Source: Erysipelotrichaceae bacterium UBA4808
GTDB lineage: Bacteria > Bacillota_I > Bacilli_A > Erysipelotrichales > Erysipelotrichaceae
NCBI GenBank assembly: GCA_002402585.1
Contig: DHGC01000038.1
Coordinates: forward strand, 1-17,220
Direction: 5' to 3'
Length of the DNA: 17,220 nt
Part shown: positions 1-6,570 of the stretch, piece after piece
Layout: each line of letters opens with the position of its first letter
How positions within the stretch are numbered: position 1 is the stretch's first letter
The notes under the pieces: generated by a model
What the model saw: only the letters and a program-made list of their open reading frames with translations
Databases searched by the model: none
Told to the model about the DNA's origin: nothing
Position numbers and translations under genes: made by a program

Positions 1-371
1 GCTTCCTTGATGATGCTCTTTTGATCATCTTGATCCAGGACCGTAAAGTTACGCGGTAGATCGATGGCCGTCGCATCTTGTCTAAGCATCATGACACACA
101 AGGAGTGGATCGTGCTGATGTGCACACCGGAGGCATTGCTGGCCAACATGTGATTCAGTCGTTCCTTCATCTCATTTGCCGCCTTATTGGTGAAGGTGAT
201 GGCTAGAATACTTCCCGGATGGATGCCCAAGTCAAAAATAAGATGTGCGATCCGAGCGATGAGAACACGGGTTTTACCACTGCCCGCACCGGCAATGATA
301 CGCAGATAGCGGGCTGTGCTCATGACCGCCTTCATTTGATTTTCGTTTAAGTTGTTTAAGAATGACATCAT
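1..371 (-). CDS. pcrA: PcrA/UvrD-type superfamily 1 DNA helicase, N-terminal part (runs off left edge)
   Basis: ATP-dependent 3'-5' DNA helicase of the UvrD/Rep/PcrA family, which acts in repair and in clearing replication obstacles. About 123 N-terminal residues are visible. They contain a Q-motif-like Gln12, Walker A AGAGSGKT (about 27-34), motif Ia TFTNKAA (about 59-65) and motif Ib STIHS (about 86-90), in the usual order and spacing. Two adjacent ATGs begin at 371 and 368. GAGG (378-375) is only 3 nt from the first and 6 nt from the second, so 368 is the better start. It lies 78 bp downstream of gltX, separated by a terminator, with its own extended -10 promoter. PcrA is the usual family member in Bacillota, but without the C-terminal part UvrD-like paralogues cannot be excluded. 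Confidence 0.9.
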   Translation of the reverse strand, partial: MMSFLNNLNENQMKAVMSTARYLRIIAGAGSGKTRVLIARIAHLIFDLGIHPGSILAITFTNKAANEMKERLNHMLASNASGVHISTIHSLCVMMLRQDATAIDLPRNFTVLDQDDQKSIIKE

Positions 372-385
372 TTTCCTCTGCGCCT

Positions 386-394
386 ATTATACCA
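386..394 (-). promoter_or_regulatory. Extended -10 promoter of the helicase gene
   Basis: The minus strand reads TGGTATAAT, a perfect -10 hexamer with the TGn extension. There is no convincing -35, which extended -10 promoters can do without. Only 14 nt separate the -10 from the first ATG. A start site about 7 nt downstream would begin the mRNA at about 379, immediately before the GAGG Shine-Dalgarno sequence. The promoter lies just downstream of the gltX terminator. Confidence 0.55.
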
Positions 395-427
395 AAAGCC
401 ACTCTAGTATAACAGTTGTGATCCCGT

Positions 428-455
428 AAAAAAAGTAAAGCACAGAGCTTTACTT
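428..455 (-). terminator. Rho-independent terminator of gltX, overlapping its stop codon
   Basis: A perfect 9-bp inverted repeat, AAGTAAAGC (433-441) and GCTTTACTT (447-455), encloses a 5-nt loop. On the minus strand it runs into a seven-T tract (434-428). The gltX stop codon (452-450) is inside the upstream arm, so the hairpin forms within the last translated bases. Confidence 0.85.
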
Positions 456-1907
456 GGTATCCTGTCTTAACTTCGCTAACGAAAGATGGGTGCGACGAAG
501 GGTTTCTTCTTTACCTAAGATGTAGGGTATTTCCAATGCTCCCCCTGGTGTGAACTGTTTACCCGTCACAGCGGTCCGAATCGGCCAGTAGAACTGACCA
601 TTCTTGATGCCGAGACGCTCCGGTGTAGCCGATAGCTTCGCATGAAGTTCATCCACACTGTTCCAATTCTCGATTGTCTCATAGACTTTTAAAGATTCCT
701 CTAATGCCAATATTGACATCGCATTATCCGTCTTCATCTTCTTATGATAGAACATTTCCACATCATAGTCTGGGTAGGTATCGATGAAATCAACCATCTC
801 AGGGATCTCAGCCAAAACGGAGAGCCGTTGTTGGAGGATCTTACTCACTTCTTTTAAATCACAATCGCGTTGGATCGCATCTTTGTAATACGGTAGACAC
901 AAGGCATGGAAGGTCCCAAGATCCATGGCTCTTAGATACATGCCATTCATCCAGGTCAATTTTTCAATATCAAAGATAGCAGGCGCTTTCGAAATGCGTT
1001 TCACATTAAAGACCCGTGTCAACTCTTCCAAGGTATAGATTTCTTGATTGGTCTCAGGACTCCAGCCCAATAAAGCAATGTAGTTAAGGATTGCTTCGGG
1101 CAGATAACCCTTCTTCACCAAATCTTGAAACGACGCATCCCCATTCCGTTTGGAGAGTTTATGTTGTTCATCCTTCATGACTGGTGGTAGATGAATGTAC
1201 GTAGGCTTTTCCCAACCAAAACTATCGTAGATTAGATTATACTTCGGAGTCGAGGATAGGTATTCGTTCCCACGAACCACATGGGTGATGTCCATCGTAT
1301 GATCATCAATGACATTCGCAAAATTATACGTAGGAAAACCATCACTCTTTAAGAGGACTTGTTCATCCAAGATCTCACGATCTACTTCGATATCGCCATA
1401 AACTTCATCGTGAAAGACCGTTGAAGCCCCTGCTTGAATGGTTTGACGAATGACATACGCTTCATTCGCCTTGCGTGTTTCAATCTCAGCTTGGCTCAAA
1501 TGATGGCATGGATCTTGGAATTTAAACGGAACACCGGCTTTTTCTGCCGCATCACGTTGCGCTTGGATGATCGACTCATCACAAAAACAAACATGAGCTC
1601 CACCTTTTTGAACCAACTCTTCCGCAAAGCCCTTATACATGGGTAGACGTTCAGATTGGACATAGGGTCCAACTTCACCCGGTCTATCGGGCCCTTCATC
1701 ATAATGTAGTCCAACTTGATTCAAGGTATCGTAGATGATTTCAACGGAACCCTCGACCAGACGATTCTGATCAGTGTCCTCAATCCGTAAGATAAAATCC
1801 CCACCATCCTTCTTCGCGACCAAATATTCATACAAAGCGGTTCTTAAATTACCGATGTGCATGTAGCCAGTTGGACTGGGGGCGAAACGTGTTCTAACTT
1901 TTTTCAT
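450..1907 (-). CDS. gltX: Glutamate--tRNA ligase (GluRS)
   Basis: Class I aminoacyl-tRNA synthetase that charges tRNA-Glu and, in bacteria lacking GlnRS, also tRNA-Gln. At 485 aa it has the usual length. The class I signatures are clear: APSPTGYMHIGN at residues 9-20 (HIGH motif as HIGN, 17-20) and KLSKR at 250-254 (KMSKS motif). A Cys/His cluster (CFC at 107-109, Cys134, His135-136) lies between them and resembles the zinc-binding insert of some GluRSs. ATG at 1907 is preceded by AGGAGTG at the normal distance. The gene has its own promoter, which overlaps that of the divergent tRNA-Gln gene, and ends in a stop-overlapping terminator. The adjacent tRNA-Gln suggests a non-discriminating enzyme. 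That is inference: specificity cannot be read from the motifs alone. Confidence 0.97.
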   Translation of the reverse strand: MKKVRTRFAPSPTGYMHIGNLRTALYEYLVAKKDGGDFILRIEDTDQNRLVEGSVEIIYDTLNQVGLHYDEGPDRPGEVGPYVQSERLPMYKGFAEELVQKGGAHVCFCDESIIQAQRDAAEKAGVPFKFQDPCHHLSQAEIETRKANEAYVIRQTIQAGASTVFHDEVYGDIEVDREILDEQVLLKSDGFPTYNFANVIDDHTMDITHVVRGNEYLSSTPKYNLIYDSFGWEKPTYIHLPPVMKDEQHKLSKRNGDASFQDLVKKGYLPEAILNYIALLGWSPETNQEIYTLEELTRVFNVKRISKAPAIFDIEKLTWMNGMYLRAMDLGTFHALCLPYYKDAIQRDCDLKEVSKILQQRLSVLAEIPEMVDFIDTYPDYDVEMFYHKKMKTDNAMSILALEESLKVYETIENWNSVDELHAKLSATPERLGIKNGQFYWPIRTAVTGKQFTPGGALEIPYILGKEETLRRTHLSLAKLRQDTK

Positions 1908-1913
1908 TTTTTA

Positions 1914-1943
1914 TTCACTCCTGTGCGCCAATTATTATATAAT
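1914..1943 (+). promoter_or_regulatory. tRNA-Gln promoter, overlapping the gltX promoter
   Basis: On the plus strand TTCACT (1914-1919), an 18-nt spacer and TATAAT (1938-1943) precede the tRNA by 25 nt. The -10 shares bases 1938-1939 with the gltX -10, so two polymerases could not occupy both promoters at once. Confidence 0.6.
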
Positions 1944-1962
1944 AAGTACGCTGAGATTCCAA
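1934..1962 (-). promoter_or_regulatory. gltX promoter
   Basis: On the minus strand TTGGAA (1962-1957), a 17-nt spacer and TATAAT (1939-1934) form a good sigma-A promoter. Transcription would begin near 1927, giving a leader of about 20 nt. The -10 overlaps the -10 of the oppositely oriented tRNA-Gln promoter. Confidence 0.7.
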
Positions 1963-1968
1963 ATAGAT

Positions 1969-2044
1969 TGGGGTATCGCCAAGCGGTAAGGCATCAGACT
2001 CTGACTCTGACATTCCAAAGGTTCGAATCCTTTTACCCCAGCCA
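1969..2044 (+). tRNA. tRNA-Gln (anticodon CUG)
   Basis: A full cloverleaf can be drawn. The acceptor stem is TGGGGTA (1969-1975) with TACCCCA (2034-2040). The D stem is GCC/GGC. The anticodon stem is TCAGA (1994-1998) with TCTGA (2006-2010), around the loop CTCTGAC with anticodon CTG at 2001-2003. The T arm is AAAGG-TTCGAAT-CCTTT (2017-2033). G2041 is the discriminator and CCA (2042-2044) is encoded. The CUG anticodon reads CAG. It is a single-gene transcription unit, the only tRNA in the window, and divergent from gltX, whose enzyme probably charges it. Confidence 0.97.
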
Positions 2045-2053
2045 TTGCGATTT

Positions 2054-2078
2054 ACATCCTTCGGGATGTTTTTATTTA
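2054..2078 (+). terminator. Terminator of tRNA-Gln
   Basis: ACATCC (2054-2059) and GGATGT (2064-2069) pair around a TTCG loop closed by C-G, the very stable cUUCGg tetraloop. A T-rich run, TTTTTATTT, follows. The T-run enters the stop codon of the convergent DUF1028 gene (2074-2072). On the minus strand the same hairpin is followed by AAATC, so it should terminate poorly in that direction. Confidence 0.75.
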
Positions 2079-2932
2079 CTGAAAAGGACGTTGATGACCT
2101 TCTGATCCACAATGTCATCTGGATGCATACGCTCCTCATAGTTCTCGAAACCAGCCCAGGCTTCATAGGCCTTGCGTGTGTGGAGATCATAGATTCCATT
2201 GATTGAACCTGCATAGAAACCGAGCTTTTGAAGTTGCGTTTGCATACGTTTGATAAGTTCCTCGTTTAATCTGACTTTATCTTCTTCTTTGGTTTTATCA
2301 AAGGTCATTTCAAATAAATCTAATAGATGGCTCAATTTATGAATGGGTTCAGGATCATCATCGACTCTGAGGTCAATGTAGCGATCATTGTATCCACCAT
2401 AACTGCCCTTTTCTTTTACGACAAGCAAAGCAGCGGACTGACGCCCTCGTTTGTCTCCGCCCGCATTCTGGCCTTTATCCAATGCAATAAGTAAACGTCG
2501 AGCTAAAGTTCCTTCTGCCGATTTGAAACCATTGACCAAGGCATCGATCGTGTCACGACTCACCAGTATATTACCTTGAACCGCTAGATTCGGCTCCGCA
2601 TGATGTGAAGCATGATCGAAACATTGTTTACCCGTGAAACCGATCGCATTACCCTGCGCATCCACGATGCCAAACTGGCGATGTTCGATCTCGGGATCTT
2701 GGGCAAGCAAGTAAGCATAGACTTCTTGAACACTCCAGCCTTCAGATAGTTTATTCAATCCAATCTCGCCAAAGGATAGATTGGCCAAGGCTTGCGTTGC
2801 GATGGCTCCGACACCTGCTTTAGCCCAAGGAACAGCACTACCCACCGCTAAGAATTTGGATTGAACGGCAATCCCCAATTCACCTGTATTGGGATCCCGC
2901 GCAACAATTGAGAATGTAGCTATTTTTTTCAT
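2072..2932 (-). CDS. DUF1028 family protein with C-terminal peptidoglycan-binding-like domain
   Basis: A 286-aa protein. Residues about 1-205 match DUF1028, a family placed in the Ntn-hydrolase fold but without an established function. The conserved opening ATFSIVARDP and the stretch VQSKFLAVGSAVPWA are visible. The last 60 or so residues (MQTQLQKLGFYAGSINGIYD, then a Trp-containing helix) look like the peptidoglycan-binding-type domain that often ends DUF1028 proteins. No signal peptide is seen, so binding to exported cell wall is doubtful. I chose ATG 2932 because AGAGG lies 6 nt upstream. An in-frame Met at 2971 would add 13 residues, but it lies in the dps terminator and upstream of the promoter. 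Substrate and reaction are unknown. Confidence 0.85.
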   Translation of the reverse strand: MKKIATFSIVARDPNTGELGIAVQSKFLAVGSAVPWAKAGVGAIATQALANLSFGEIGLNKLSEGWSVQEVYAYLLAQDPEIEHRQFGIVDAQGNAIGFTGKQCFDHASHHAEPNLAVQGNILVSRDTIDALVNGFKSAEGTLARRLLIALDKGQNAGGDKRGRQSAALLVVKEKGSYGGYNDRYIDLRVDDDPEPIHKLSHLLDLFEMTFDKTKEEDKVRLNEELIKRMQTQLQKLGFYAGSINGIYDLHTRKAYEAWAGFENYEERMHPDDIVDQKVINVLFSK

Positions 2933-2950
2933 CGTTGACCTCTTTGCATC

Positions 2951-2959
2951 ATTATAACA
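2951..2959 (-). promoter_or_regulatory. Extended -10 promoter of the DUF1028 gene
   Basis: The minus strand reads TGTTATAAT immediately after the T-tract of the dps terminator. No -35 is recognisable. The -10 is 18 nt from the ATG at 2932, so the predicted leader is about 12 nt and starts at the AGAGG ribosome binding site. Confidence 0.5.
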
Positions 2960-2980
2960 AAAAAGGAGCATTCGCTCCTT
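2959..2980 (-). terminator. Terminator of dps, overlapping its stop codon
   Basis: AAGGAGC (2963-2969) and GCTCCTT (2974-2980) form a perfect 7-bp stem with a 4-nt loop. It is followed on the minus strand by a T-tract (2964-2959). The dps stop codon (2981-2979) enters the stem. Confidence 0.85.
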
Positions 2981-3404
2981 AGGCCTTCATGGCTTTGATG
3001 AACCACAGATTCTTTTGGAACGCTGCGATGTAAGCTTCAAACTGGGCAACCAAGACGAAATCATTGGCTTCATCGGCTTCATTACGAATCGTGGTGGCGA
3101 GTTCACATAAAGCTTTCAGTTCAGATTCAACCAAATCGATGACTTCACCTACAGAATAATCTTTAGATTCGATTTCCTTGACCGTTGTCAATTCAAGATA
3201 TTCTTTAAGGCTTGCGACAGGATAAAGCATACGCATCTTCAAAGCTTCAGCGACCGCATCGTATTGTTCAAAGAAAGCATCGTATAAGGATTCGGTGAAT
3301 TCATGAATCTGTACGAACTGTTTTCCAACGACATTCCAGTGAATATTATGGAATTTAACGTTTAAAACGGCTAGATTTGCTAAATAAGTGTTTAATTTGT
3401 TCAT
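2979..3404 (-). CDS. dps: Dps-family ferritin (DNA-protecting iron-storage protein)
   Basis: A 141-aa miniferritin that would assemble as a dodecamer, oxidise Fe(II) with peroxide and store iron. The inter-subunit ferroxidase ligands have exactly the spacing of E. coli Dps (H51, H63, D67, D78, E82): here His22 (in HNIHWNVVG), His34, Glu38, Asp49 and Glu53. The N terminus is short and lacks the lysine-rich DNA-binding tail of E. coli Dps, so iron and peroxide detoxification is more likely than DNA condensation. GAGGAG (3420-3415) lies 10 nt before the ATG. The gene is divergent from an HxlR-type regulator and shares its 86-bp control region. Confidence 0.93.
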   Translation of the reverse strand: MNKLNTYLANLAVLNVKFHNIHWNVVGKQFVQIHEFTESLYDAFFEQYDAVAEALKMRMLYPVASLKEYLELTTVKEIESKDYSVGEVIDLVESELKALCELATTIRNEADEANDFVLVAQFEAYIAAFQKNLWFIKAMKA

Positions 3405-3420
3405 ATTTATGATTCTCCTC

Positions 3421-3449
3421 TTGAAGTCTTTCGACGACAGTACTATTAT
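3421..3449 (+). promoter_or_regulatory. Promoter of the HxlR regulator operon
   Basis: TTGAAG (3421-3426), a 17-nt spacer and TATTAT (3444-3449) on the plus strand. The -10 is superimposed on the dps -10 on the other strand, so one bound regulator or polymerase would affect both genes. Confidence 0.55.
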
Positions 3450-3473
3450 AAAGGATATTTGTTTTAACAGAAA
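3445..3473 (-). promoter_or_regulatory. dps promoter (good -10, weak -35)
   Basis: TATAAT on the minus strand (3450-3445). At 17 nt upstream there is only TTTCTG (3473-3468), a poor -35, as might be expected of an activated promoter. The -10 overlaps the -10 of the divergent regulator gene. Confidence 0.5.
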
Positions 3474-3490
3474 GGGCTAAATTTGTTCCT

Positions 3491-3820
3491 ATGAAGAAGA
3501 TTGATTTCGGATACAAGATGTTACATGAATTGATTGGTTCGAAATGGGTGTTTGAAATATTAACCTCCATTGATCAAGGCCAACAGCGTTACAGTGAAAT
3601 CTTAAATAACGTTCCATACTTGAGTGCGACTGAATTAAGGCGTAAACTTAAACTCCTCCAAGCCAAAGCCATCATTGAGCGTCATGAAACGCCCAGTGCT
3701 GTCAGTTATACACTGAGTGATTTCGGCGATGATGTGGTACATATCCTGTATCACATTGTGGATTTATGCGATCGTTATGCTTTGGATACCCCACAAAAAC
3801 TAGAAAATGAGGTTCAATGA
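3491..3820 (+). CDS. HxlR/MarR-type winged-helix transcriptional regulator
   Basis: A 109-aa HxlR-family DNA-binding protein. The family hallmark appears as LIGSKWVFEILTSI (about residues 14-27). The recognition-helix region is YLSATELRRKLKLLQAKAII (about 44-63). The wing and its end are seen in SYTLSDFGDDV. Many HxlR proteins sense electrophiles or oxidants through an N-terminal Cys. This one has a single Cys, near the C terminus, so redox sensing by the usual route is not supported. AAAGGG is 14 nt from the ATG, rather far, so translation may be weak. It is the first gene of an overlapping operon with a methyltransferase and a pseudouridine synthase, and is divergent from dps, its likeliest target besides itself. 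Confidence 0.85.
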   Translation: MKKIDFGYKMLHELIGSKWVFEILTSIDQGQQRYSEILNNVPYLSATELRRKLKLLQAKAIIERHETPSAVSYTLSDFGDDVVHILYHIVDLCDRYALDTPQKLENEVQ

Positions 3821-4683
3821 TGCAAGAGATTGCGAAGAATTGGATAGATTATGAATTGATTGATGCCGGTGATGGCGAGAAATTGGAGCGTTGGAAAGAT
3901 ATTTTACTGCGTCGTCCGGATCCTCAAGCTGTATGGCCAAAAGATAAAGAACAAGTCGCATGGCACCAAGTCCATGCCCATTACCATCGTTCACCTAAAG
4001 GCGGTGGCGAATGGGAATTCAGACGTAAGCTTCCTGAGACTTGGGTCATTCAATATGGCGCATTGCGCTTCAAAGTCGCCCCTACAGGATTTAAACATAC
4101 CGGTATCTTCCCTGAACAAGCCACCAATTGGGATTGGATGCAGGAACAGATCGAAAATGATCCACGTGAGCTCAGAATCTTGAATCTTTTTGCGTATACC
4201 GGTGGTGCAACCATGGCTTGTGCACAAGCGGGTGCGGCCGAAGTCGTCCATGTGGATGCGTCCAAAGGGATGATTCAATGGGCGAAGGAAAACCAAAAGC
4301 TATCTGGTCTAGAAGATAAGACCATTCGTTATATCGTCGATGATGTGTTGAAGTTCGTCGAACGCGAACATCGTCGTGGCCGTACGTATCACGGCATCGT
4401 CATGGATCCACCAAGTTATGGCCGTGGCCCTAGTGGTGAGATGTGGAAATTAGAGGAACAACTCAATGCGTTGATTGAAGCATGTAAACAGATCTTGGAT
4501 CCTAAACCTGTTTTCCTTTTAATCAATGCATACACAACTGGTTTCTCCTATACTGTACTTCAAAACATCCTTCGTATTTCATTGCCTAAAGCTGAGATAC
4601 AAACCGGTGAGATCGCACTTCCAATCAAGCGTAGAGATATGTATTTGCCATGTGGCATCTATGGACGTGTTCGCTTCAAATGA
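3817..4683 (+). CDS. Class I SAM-dependent methyltransferase, RlmI/RlmK-like (putative rRNA methyltransferase)
   Basis: A 288-aa methyltransferase. The Rossmann-fold SAM site is clear: motif I LNLFAYTGG (123-131), acidic residue Asp147 ending the second strand, DD at 175-176, and the catalytic-type motif DPPSYGRG (197-204). The DPPSY form and FAYTGG are typical of the group containing 23S rRNA methyltransferases RlmI and RlmK. The first 110 or so residues (KGGGEWEF, FKHTGIFPEQ) belong to this group but are not a PUA domain. The ATG at 3817 overlaps the regulator stop by 4 bp. GAGG is 4 nt from that ATG and 7 nt from a second ATG at 3820, which may be the real start. The next gene also concerns RNA modification, which supports an RNA substrate. 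The exact position modified is unknown. Confidence 0.85.
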   Translation: MMQEIAKNWIDYELIDAGDGEKLERWKDILLRRPDPQAVWPKDKEQVAWHQVHAHYHRSPKGGGEWEFRRKLPETWVIQYGALRFKVAPTGFKHTGIFPEQATNWDWMQEQIENDPRELRILNLFAYTGGATMACAQAGAAEVVHVDASKGMIQWAKENQKLSGLEDKTIRYIVDDVLKFVEREHRRGRTYHGIVMDPPSYGRGPSGEMWKLEEQLNALIEACKQILDPKPVFLLINAYTTGFSYTVLQNILRISLPKAEIQTGEIALPIKRRDMYLPCGIYGRVRFK

Positions 4684-5330
4684 AAGTCCTCTTTGAAGAC
4701 AACCACTGTTTAGTGATTGAGAAACCCGTCAATATGCCGATGCAGGCGGATGATTCTGAAGATATGGATGTCGTCACCCTGGCGAAAGACTATCTTAAAG
4801 AAAAATACAACAAGCCCGGTAATGTCTATTGTGGCTTGGTTCATCGTTTAGATCGTCCAGTTGGTGGCGTTGTGGTCCTTGCAAAAACAAGCAAGGCAGC
4901 TGCGCGTCTTTCAGATTCCGTACGTAAACACGAACTGCAAAAAACCTATTTGGCTGTGGTCGTTGGAACTCTACCCAAACAAAAAGTCCTTGAGGATTAT
5001 CTCATCAAAGATGAAAAGACGAATCGTAGTCGTGTGACAAATGCAAGTCAAGGTAAATTGGCTCAACTGAGTTTCAAGGTCATTCAACAGTGTGATGATT
5101 TAAGTCTGCTTGAAGTTCAACTCAAAACAGGTCGATCTCATCAAATCCGTGTTCAATTCGCTTCACGAAATTGTCCACTTTGGGGCGACCAACGCTATAA
5201 TAAAAATGCGATTGTTGGCCAACAAATCGCACTGTGGTCGACAACCTTAAGTTTCCCGCACCCCATCACGAAAGAAGTCTTGACTTTTGAAAGTCCATTA
5301 CCTAACACAAAGCCTTGGACCTTATTTTGA
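4680..5330 (+). CDS. RluA-family RNA pseudouridine synthase (small form, no S4 domain)
   Basis: A 216-aa enzyme converting uridine to pseudouridine in rRNA or tRNA. The RluA signature HRLDRPVGGVVVLAKTS is present, with catalytic Asp58 in HRLDR. Downstream family blocks are KTYLAVV and KTGRSHQIRVQFA. The S4 RNA-binding domain of RluC/RluD types is absent, so the protein starts directly at the catalytic domain, as in RluA/TruC-like short members. The ATG at 4680 overlaps the methyltransferase stop (ATGA) and has no clear Shine-Dalgarno sequence, so translation is probably coupled. An in-frame Met at 4650 lies inside the methyltransferase and is unlikely. Its 3' end overlaps the convergent VOC gene by 9 bp. 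Target uridine unknown. Confidence 0.9.
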   Translation: MKVLFEDNHCLVIEKPVNMPMQADDSEDMDVVTLAKDYLKEKYNKPGNVYCGLVHRLDRPVGGVVVLAKTSKAAARLSDSVRKHELQKTYLAVVVGTLPKQKVLEDYLIKDEKTNRSRVTNASQGKLAQLSFKVIQQCDDLSLLEVQLKTGRSHQIRVQFASRNCPLWGDQRYNKNAIVGQQIALWSTTLSFPHPITKEVLTFESPLPNTKPWTLF

Positions 5331-5711
5331 GACAAGTTCGACTTTGATACGATCGGGATCTTCAAAGAAAAGTGCATAAGTGGCTGAATCATGTTTATCG
5401 GGATGTCGTTCTGGATACAGAATCGTCATCCCTTTCTTTTGAATCAATTGTGTCAAGCGATCTACTTCTGCACGTGATTGGGCATGAAAGGCAAGATGAT
5501 TCAAGCCAATATGCTTACGATGATACCCAGCTTTAAGATAGTCTGTTTCAGTTTGAACGAAAACCAGATAGAAATCATCCAGCTTATAGCTGAAACCATC
5601 CTTCCAAGTCTGATAGGGCTCATAGCCCAGCTCATTTAAAAACCATGACCAAAAGGCATGGCTTATTTTTAGATTGGATACATAGATTTCGAGATGATGA
5701 AGTGAACTCAT
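5322..5711 (-). CDS. VOC/glyoxalase-family metalloenzyme
   Basis: A 129-aa single-domain vicinal oxygen chelate protein. Typical elements are LHHLEIYVSNL at the start (metal-ligand candidate His6), NHLAFHA (His72), FFEDPDR and VELV near the C terminus (Glu125). These positions fit metal ligands of glyoxalase I-like and fosfomycin-resistance-like relatives, but sequence alone does not fix a substrate. It is the last gene of the six-gene operon. Its ATG overlaps the patatin stop by 4 bp (ATGA), so translation should be coupled. The 3' end runs 9 bp into the convergent pseudouridine synthase gene, and no terminator hairpin is visible there. Confidence 0.88.
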   Translation of the reverse strand: MSSLHHLEIYVSNLKISHAFWSWFLNELGYEPYQTWKDGFSYKLDDFYLVFVQTETDYLKAGYHRKHIGLNHLAFHAQSRAEVDRLTQLIQKKGMTILYPERHPDKHDSATYALFFEDPDRIKVELVSK

Positions 5712-6562
5712 GTCAATTCGAGAAATTTATAGATTTGGTCCCGCTTGGCTTCACAATCCGAAAGTCCCAGTTCATACATGCCCTGAACTTGTTCATAGGT
5801 CGCACTGAAACGCTTTGCCCCAAAATCCTTCGAAGGTTGAAGGTGAACAACCGAACCTTCTTTTTCTAGCTTATGAACCTGAGCCATTTCACGGTTATAA
5901 ACATCTTTACGGTTACGGAAATCTTGTAAGAGCGTCTTGTATTTACCATACAAGACATCGAGAAGAAACTGTGTGAACGGACCATTGTCCTTACGCACGA
6001 AATTCGATGGTTTGGTCGTTACGACAATCATTTTATCGACCTTGTGATGCAAAGCACGATCGATCGGAATCATCGTGGTGACGCCCCCATCCATCCACCA
6101 TTCGCCATTGACTTTGACATTGCGTCCAGCAATGGGTAAGGTACAAGCGGCTTGAAGAAGCTTGATATCTTCATCGATATCCATTTGATTCTTCCAAACG
6201 GTTTCTTGTTTACTAAGCTGATAGACTCCAAATTCTACCAACGTTGGAATCTTATGAAGTCGCTCAACCGTCATGTTTAACTTATTCTTCATGATCACTT
6301 CGAACATGTAGTTGTATCCAACCGGTGTTCCCTCACGCAAAAACGCTTTGAGTCCAACATTCTTGGGGTCGACCGAATGATTGACCGCCGAATCATGTAA
6401 AAGTTTGACATCTTTCATTGCCATACTACAGGCATGCATGGCACCTGAAGAAATCCCGATATGCACATCAAATTCTATGTTGTTTTCAATAAACCAAGCA
6501 CAGACACCGGCTGTATAAGCCCCTCTGAGTCCGCCACCTTCCAATACGATTGCTGTTTTCAT
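5708..6562 (-). CDS. Patatin-like phospholipase
   Basis: A 284-aa patatin-family serine hydrolase (lipid acyl hydrolase, phospholipase A type). The oxyanion-hole motif GGGLRG is at residues 9-14. The nucleophile elbow GISSG is at 36-40 (Ser38). The dyad aspartate is in MDGG (Asp158). No signal peptide or clear membrane helix is seen, so it should act on the inner membrane face or on lipids in the cytoplasm. I start it at ATG 6562, which has AGGGG 5 nt upstream. A Met at 6613 would add 17 residues but lies inside the cardiolipin synthase gene. That ribosome binding site overlaps the cardiolipin synthase stop codon, and the two genes are 8 nt apart. Coupling to Cls suggests phospholipid remodelling. 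Confidence 0.92.
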   Translation of the reverse strand: MKTAIVLEGGGLRGAYTAGVCAWFIENNIEFDVHIGISSGAMHACSMAMKDVKLLHDSAVNHSVDPKNVGLKAFLREGTPVGYNYMFEVIMKNKLNMTVERLHKIPTLVEFGVYQLSKQETVWKNQMDIDEDIKLLQAACTLPIAGRNVKVNGEWWMDGGVTTMIPIDRALHHKVDKMIVVTTKPSNFVRKDNGPFTQFLLDVLYGKYKTLLQDFRNRKDVYNREMAQVHKLEKEGSVVHLQPSKDFGAKRFSATYEQVQGMYELGLSDCEAKRDQIYKFLELT

Positions 6563-6570
6563 ACGCACCC

